Below are positions 6,898 through 9,685 of a DNA stretch of 9,685 bases, piece after piece. The stretch is from Lachnospiraceae bacterium OF09-6 (GTDB lineage Bacteria > Bacillota > Clostridia > Lachnospirales > Lachnospiraceae): positions 1-9,685 of the forward strand of contig QUMM01000054.1 of the NCBI GenBank assembly GCA_003435055.1. The letters run 5' to 3'. How positions within the stretch are numbered: position 1 is the stretch's first letter; each line of letters starts with the position of its first letter. The notes below the pieces were generated by a model that did no database searches, was not told where the DNA came from, and was given only the letters and a program-made list of their open reading frames with translations. The translations under genes and the position numbers were made by a program.

Positions 6898-6922
6898 AGA
6901 CCGCAGATTCCATTTGCGGTCT
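6898..6922 (-). terminator. Hairpin downstream of the HIT gene, probable terminator
   Basis: AGACCGCA (6898-6905) and TGCGGTCT (6915-6922) make a perfect 8-bp stem with a 9-nt loop, 56 nt after the HIT stop. On the minus strand TATCTTGAAT follows, so the T-tract is weak. It separates the HIT gene from the sigma gene, which is transcribed next in the same direction. Confidence 0.5.
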
Positions 6923-6978
6923 CACCTGGTAGTATTTCTGTTTACTGTTGCCTATCCTCTTTCCTGTCTGTTCGAGCC

Positions 6979-7389
6979 TTATCGTCCGAACTTCTTCAGC
7001 ACTTCTTCCTTCACTTCATCAGTCAGTGTGCCCGGCTTCCATGTTACGCCCACCTTATCATGCTTCATTCTTGGGATCAGATGAATGTGAAAATGAAATA
7101 CTGTCTGACCTGCTGCCTCATGATTGTTCTGTACTACATTGATTCCATCGCAGCCCAGCACAGACTCCATCTTCGTTGCCATCTTCTTTGCCAGAATAAA
7201 TGCCTTTGCCACCAGTTCCTCCGGCATAGCCATAATATCTGCATAATGTTCCTTCGGAAGGATCAGCATATGTCCTTTCGCTGCCGGTCCCACATCCAGA
7301 ATCACCTTAAAGTCGTCATCCTCATATACCACAGCAGATGGAATATCCCCTGCTAAAATTTTACAAAAAATACAATTTTGATCTGTCAT
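6979..7389 (-). CDS. HIT-family nucleotide hydrolase (Hint-like)
   Basis: A 136-residue soluble protein of the histidine-triad family, which hydrolyse nucleoside phosphoramidates or related nucleotide bonds. The triad HFHIHLIP is near residue 98, after GINVVQNNHEAAGQTV. The N-terminus CIFCKILAGDIPS holds the two cysteines that, with histidines, bind zinc in many Hint members. DVGPAAKGHMLILPKEHY is also typical. Length is normal, so the gene appears intact. The ATG at 7389 has a strong ribosome binding site, AGGAGGAA (7397-7404), at 7-nt spacing, and its own promoter lies upstream. The true substrate is not known for most bacterial members. Confidence 0.95.
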   Translation of the reverse strand: MTDQNCIFCKILAGDIPSAVVYEDDDFKVILDVGPAAKGHMLILPKEHYADIMAMPEELVAKAFILAKKMATKMESVLGCDGINVVQNNHEAAGQTVFHFHIHLIPRMKHDKVGVTWKPGTLTDEVKEEVLKKFGR

Positions 7390-7440
7390 GTTTTTGTTCC
7401 TCCTGCGTATATATTTATGTAAGCATTCTTATCTGATAAC

Positions 7441-7470
7441 ATATTAAGACTATTTCTTTTGGAATGTCAA
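7441..7470 (-). promoter_or_regulatory. Promoter of the HIT gene
   Basis: On the minus strand a perfect TTGACA (7465-7470), an 18-bp spacer and TAATAT (7441-7446) form a good vegetative promoter. It would give a leader of about 45 nt ahead of the ATG at 7389. Confidence 0.6.
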
Positions 7471-7569
7471 CTGAAATATGTGTCAAAAACATTGATTTTA
7501 TAAGGTTTTTTAAGGGGCGGTAGAAGTTTTGTCACCGTCTGTTTGCCATGCTTTTCCGAGGAGGTTTTT

Positions 7570-8247
7570 ATGCACACGAACGAAAAATACGAACTGTTAT
7601 TATCTGCCATTTCACACGAGATCCGCAATCCAGTCACTCTGATCAACAGCTATCTGCAGCTGATCTCATCTGCACATCCGGAGGTCGGCACTTTCGAATA
7701 CTGGAACACCGTAGGAGAAGAAATGCAGCATCTGAAGACACTTCTGGGGGATCTGTCGCTATTTAACAACAGCATGAAGATTCATCCCATTTCTCTGGAT
7801 CTTGATAAGTGGATGCATGCCTACGGAATTCATGGAGAAGCATTTCTCCATTGTCTGACCGGTGACCATCCAGATGAGATGACTTTTACTACACTGATCG
7901 CTTCTGATCTGCCTTCTATGGAGCTGGATCCGGACAAGCTGCAGCAGGTGTTGGATAATCTTCTTCGCAACGCTGCAGAGGCTCATGCCAGCCACATCAC
8001 GTTAGAAGCCACCACCGACGGATCCCTTCTGTATCTGACCGTTTCCGACAATGGCTGCGGCATCCCACGGGAGCAGCTGCCCCATCTCTTTGAACCTTTT
8101 GTCTCTTATAAGAGCGAAGGCTCAGGTCTGGGACTTGCCATTGTTCAGCGCATAATAAAAGCCCACCATGGAACCATTGCGGTCCAGAGTGAGCCTTCAT
8201 CTGACACCAGATTTATTATCTGCCTGCCGTTCTCTTCTCCTGCATAA
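7570..8247 (+). CDS. Small soluble sensor histidine kinase without an input domain
   Basis: A 225-residue kinase made almost only of the catalytic core. The H-box SHEIRNPVTLI places the phospho-accepting histidine at residue 16. The ATPase half has the N-box QQVLDNLLRNAAEA (about 120-133), the G1 box DNGCGIP, then LFEPFVSYKSEGSGLGLAI holding the F and G2 boxes. No membrane helix or PAS/HAMP region precedes the H-box, so it must sense in the cytoplasm or through a partner. GAGGAGG (7558-7564), 5 nt before the ATG at 7570, decides this start over an ATG at 7543 that has no such site. No response regulator lies next to it in the window, so it is an orphan here. It converges on the rhomboid gene with 15 bp between stops and no room for a terminator. 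I see no convincing promoter in 7471-7557. Confidence 0.9.
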   Translation: MHTNEKYELLLSAISHEIRNPVTLINSYLQLISSAHPEVGTFEYWNTVGEEMQHLKTLLGDLSLFNNSMKIHPISLDLDKWMHAYGIHGEAFLHCLTGDHPDEMTFTTLIASDLPSMELDPDKLQQVLDNLLRNAAEAHASHITLEATTDGSLLYLTVSDNGCGIPREQLPHLFEPFVSYKSEGSGLGLAIVQRIIKAHHGTIAVQSEPSSDTRFIICLPFSSPA

Positions 8248-8262
8248 TCACGGCATTCTCGT

Positions 8263-8909
8263 TTAGGACATCGGATCGGCATCTGTCTTTTGCTTACCAC
8301 ATATGGCTGTCAGCAACAGACACAGAGCCATCCCTCCAAGGAAGCCACCCAGATGGGCCATACTGTCCGTTCCCGTCTGGGTGAAGCCTTCGATCAGTGA
8401 CAGAGCCGCCATGATCATAAGCCGCCTGTTCTCCTCCCTGCTGATCCGACTCCGGTTCTTCACAGCCAGAAAAACTAACGCACCAACTACTGCAAAGATC
8501 GCGCCGGACGCCCCCACTGAAACAGCATAAGATCCTGTCTTCATCGCCACACCCATAGACAGAAGATTGCCAAGTATGCCGCCGCCCAGATAAATCATCA
8601 GATAGCGCATCTTTCCCACTGCTTTTTCCAGCATATCCCCCACAAAGATCAGGAGCAGCATATTATAGAACAAATGCTGCACCCCAAAATGCAGAAACAT
8701 ACAGGTAAACAGCCGGTAATATTCTCCCCGCTCTACCACCAGTGTTCATACATGGCCCCATGATGGAGCATAAACATCGTATCCGTCGTGCTCCCCATCC
8801 ATTCTAATATCACAAATACAATAATATTGGTCATCACCATCAGCAAATTACACTTTTCTCTGCTTCGCAGGAAATCCAGTGCCTCCTGCAGAGTACTTTT
8901 TTCTTCCAT
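8263..8909 (-). CDS. Rhomboid-family intramembrane serine protease, interrupted by a one-base frameshift
   Basis: Rhomboids cut membrane proteins inside the bilayer with a Ser-His dyad. The intact downstream frame (8739-8263, 158 residues) contains LFTCMFLHFG, HLFYNM (the HxxxN motif), SVGASGAIFAVVGAL with the catalytic serine in GASG, and SMAHLGGFLGG with the catalytic histidine. The N-terminus is in another frame, starting at ATG 8909 (MEEKSTLQEALDFLRSREK, then the first helix LLMVMTNIIVFVILEW) and reading to codon 55, after which it reaches TGGTGGTAG. Adding one C at 8743-8744 turns GAACACTG into GAACCACTG, joining the frames as MYE-PL-VVERGEYYRLF in about 215 residues, normal for the family. 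All catalytic motifs are present, so sequencing error or a very recent mutation is likely. The ribosome site AAAGGA (8921-8926) is modest. Confidence 0.85.
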
Positions 8910-8939
8910 ATGACATTCTTTCCTTTCAAAATTATCTCT

Positions 8940-8948
8940 ACTATAACA
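8940..8948 (-). promoter_or_regulatory. Candidate extended -10 promoter of the rhomboid gene
   Basis: On the minus strand TG-T-TATAGT (8948 down to 8940) is an extended -10 about 31 bp before the ATG at 8909, with no good -35. An alternative pair, TTGCGG (8954-8959), 17 bp, GATAAT (8931-8936), overlaps it but would start transcription inside the ribosome binding site. Confidence 0.4.
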
Positions 8949-9027
8949 TGATTCCGCAAGGTAGCCTATCGCAATTTCTGTTAGTTCTTCCGATCTTACA
9001 GTCTGAAATAAAGTACAATCAAAACTC

Positions 9028-9056
9028 TTGTATTAATATTCTTTCTGTATTAGAAT
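9028..9056 (+). promoter_or_regulatory. Candidate promoter of the ferredoxin gene
   Basis: TTGTAT (9028-9033), a 17-bp spacer and TAGAAT (9051-9056, five of six) precede the ferredoxin by about 75 bp. The leader holds a weak CAGAAA/TTTCTG stem (9062-9067 with 9085-9090). Confidence 0.5.
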
Positions 9057-9130
9057 GAAGTCAGAAAAGCGCAGAGACGTCCCGTTTCTGTGAAAAAATA
9101 ATCAAACATTATATAAGGAGGATTTTTATT

Positions 9131-9301
9131 ATGGCATACGTTATTTCTGATGAATGTGTAAGCTGCGGAACATGTGCAGAAGCATGTCCAGCTGAAGCTA
9201 TCCACGAAGGTGATGGAAAATACGAAATCGATGCAGATGCATGTCTGGAATGTGGAACATGCGAAGCAGAATGCCCAACAGGTGCTATCGCTGCTGAATA
9301 A
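9131..9301 (+). CDS. Clostridial-type 2[4Fe-4S] ferredoxin
   Basis: A 56-residue electron carrier. Two motifs bind two [4Fe-4S] clusters: C9-VS-C12-GT-C15-AEA-C19-P and C38-LE-C41-GT-C44-EAE-C48-P, with the usual internal symmetry of the two halves. It is acidic and full length for the clostridial 8Fe ferredoxins that serve pyruvate:ferredoxin oxidoreductase, hydrogenase and Rnf in anaerobes. It is preceded by the strong AAGGAGGA (9115-9122) with 8 nt to ATG, and has its own promoter and downstream hairpin, so it is probably one highly expressed single-gene unit. The gene lies entirely within a longer spurious open frame on the other strand. Confidence 0.96.
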   Translation: MAYVISDECVSCGTCAEACPAEAIHEGDGKYEIDADACLECGTCEAECPTGAIAAE

Positions 9302-9333
9302 TCTGAACGATACAGATTTCACGACAATGTAAA

Positions 9334-9359
9334 CGGCTGTCGCAGTAATGCGGCAGCCG
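9334..9359 (+). terminator. Hairpin after the ferredoxin gene, lacking its T-tract
   Basis: GGCTGTCGCA (9335-9344) pairs with TGCGGCAGCC (9349-9358) over a GTAA loop, with one T-G pair, closed by C9334-G9359. It looks like the stem of a ferredoxin terminator, 33 nt after the stop, but CAGACTG follows instead of T residues. An insertion sequence may have separated stem and tail. Confidence 0.55.
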
Positions 9360-9370
9360 CAGACTGTAGA

Positions 9371-9396
9371 CAAAGCCCTGCTTTTGCAGGGTTTTG
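9371..9396 (+). terminator. Second hairpin with T-run, at the left end of the insertion sequence
   Basis: CCCTGC (9376-9381) and GCAGGG (9386-9391) form a strong core over a TTTT loop. CAAAG and TTTTG extend the stem to 11 bp with one G-T pair. The T-run in the right arm makes it terminator-like. It could end ferredoxin transcripts or shield the transposase gene from outside transcription. Confidence 0.6.
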
Positions 9397-9414
9397 CTAT
9401 TGTTGGAACCGCTT

Positions 9415-9437
9415 TTCTGATATAATAAATATCAGAA
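9415..9437 (+). promoter_or_regulatory. Transposase promoter within a perfect inverted repeat
   Basis: An extended -10, TG-A-TATAAT (9418-9426), with TTGTTG (9400-9405) as a weak -35 at 15 bp, lies inside the 9-bp inverted repeat TTCTGATAT / ATATCAGAA (9415-9423 with 9429-9437, loop AATAA). The right arm directly adjoins the transposase ribosome binding site (GAAGGG, 9435-9440). Confidence 0.6.
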
Positions 9438-9451
9438 GGGCGGTGTTTTTT

Positions 9452-9685
9452 ATGATGACGAAAAATACAGATAAAAAAAGAGAACAAATGATGATGTTTT
9501 CCATGGATGACATGGTACCTCAAAACCATATGCTGCGATTGATTGATAAAGCAATCAATTGGAACTTTATTTATGATCTGGTTGAAGAAAAATACTGTCC
9601 GGATAACGGTCGTCCCAGTATGGATCCCGTCATGCTGATAAAGATACCATTCATTCAGTATCTCTATGGGATAAAAAGCATGCGT
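9452..9685 (+). CDS. IS1182-family transposase, N-terminal part (partial)
   Basis: The frame is open from ATG 9452 to the window edge (78 codons), so the gene is cut by the window and not shown to be broken. The N-terminal DUF772-type region is recognisable: DDMVPQNHMLRLIDKAINW, FIYDLVEEKYCPDNGRPSMD, then PVMLIKIPFIQYLYGIKSMR, the pattern found in IS1182/IS5-like DDE transposases of Firmicutes. The catalytic DDE residues lie further right and cannot be checked. Start choice is between ATG 9452 and the next ATG at 9455. GAAGGG (9435-9440) serves either. It would move the element by DNA cut-and-join. Confidence 0.88.
   Translation, partial: MMTKNTDKKREQMMMFSMDDMVPQNHMLRLIDKAINWNFIYDLVEEKYCPDNGRPSMDPVMLIKIPFIQYLYGIKSMR

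Larger units (their letters stand above)
9360..9685 (+). mobile_element. Left part of an IS1182-like insertion sequence (partial)
   Basis: The element is recognised by its transposase N-terminus (9452 onward) plus a compact promoter and hairpins. Its left end is not fixed: the terminal inverted repeat cannot be identified without the right end, which is outside the window. The start given assumes insertion directly after the ferredoxin hairpin. Confidence 0.55.

Noticed and set aside
6847..7356. 169-codon plus-strand open frame
   Set aside because: It runs antisense to the well-supported HIT gene and across its terminator. The translation is Cys/His-rich noise.
9050..9529. 159-codon open frame on the minus strand
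   Set aside because: It overlaps the clear ferredoxin gene, both hairpins and the transposase start. Its Cys/His/Phe-rich translation is the reverse image of the Fe-S motifs, and it has no family signature.
1..9685. CRISPR array, tRNA/rRNA, phage or defence module
   Set aside because: No regularly spaced repeats, cloverleaf-like segments, integrase, or nuclease/toxin genes were seen on either strand.

Overview
The window looks like a chromosomal segment from a Gram-positive anaerobe of class Clostridia, most likely a Lachnospiraceae member (Blautia/Dorea-like). This rests on a clostridial 2[4Fe-4S] ferredoxin, strong AGGAGG-type ribosome binding sites, the clostridial form of MurG, an ECF sigma factor together with a DUF4367-type membrane protein, and an IS1182-like transposase. 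No host name can be proved from the sequence alone.

Layout. Positions 1-3630 hold a minus-strand sugar-uptake operon: ABC ATPase (RbsA-like), permease (RbsC-like), substrate-binding protein (RbsB-like), then the first 31 codons of a membrane protein that runs off the left edge and resembles the N-terminus of a sensor kinase. The AT-rich 3612-4007 gap holds the operon leader and the terminator of the next gene. Positions 4008-5063 (minus) encode a single-pass membrane protein with a DUF4367-like outer domain, a plausible anti-sigma factor. Divergent from it, 5162-6231 (plus) is murG, broken by a one-base deletion. Then come an ECF sigma factor (6323-6838, minus), a HIT-family hydrolase (6979-7389, minus), a small soluble histidine kinase (7570-8247, plus), a rhomboid protease (8263-8909, minus, also broken by a one-base deletion), a ferredoxin (9131-9301, plus), and the left part of an IS1182-like insertion sequence running off the right edge.

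How the parts work together. The left operon is a complete CUT2-type importer apparently followed by its own signalling gene. The ECF sigma factor and the DUF4367 protein could be a regulator/anti-regulator pair, with murG lying between them on the opposite strand. The other genes look like independent single-gene housekeeping units.

Caveats. Two single-base deletions in short homopolymers within about 3 kb, one of them in normally essential murG, suggest consensus errors in the assembly rather than decay. Base composition changes sharply inside the DUF4367 gene near 4370, from roughly 30% to roughly 50% G+C by hand count of sampled lines. I see no CRISPR array, tRNA, rRNA, phage module or recognisable defence system, and nothing that is clearly a new biological system. 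The most interesting leads are the regulatory dyads (transposase leader, sigma-gene leader, the hairpin before the binding-protein gene), the composition break, and a binding protein that lacks a lipobox cysteine.
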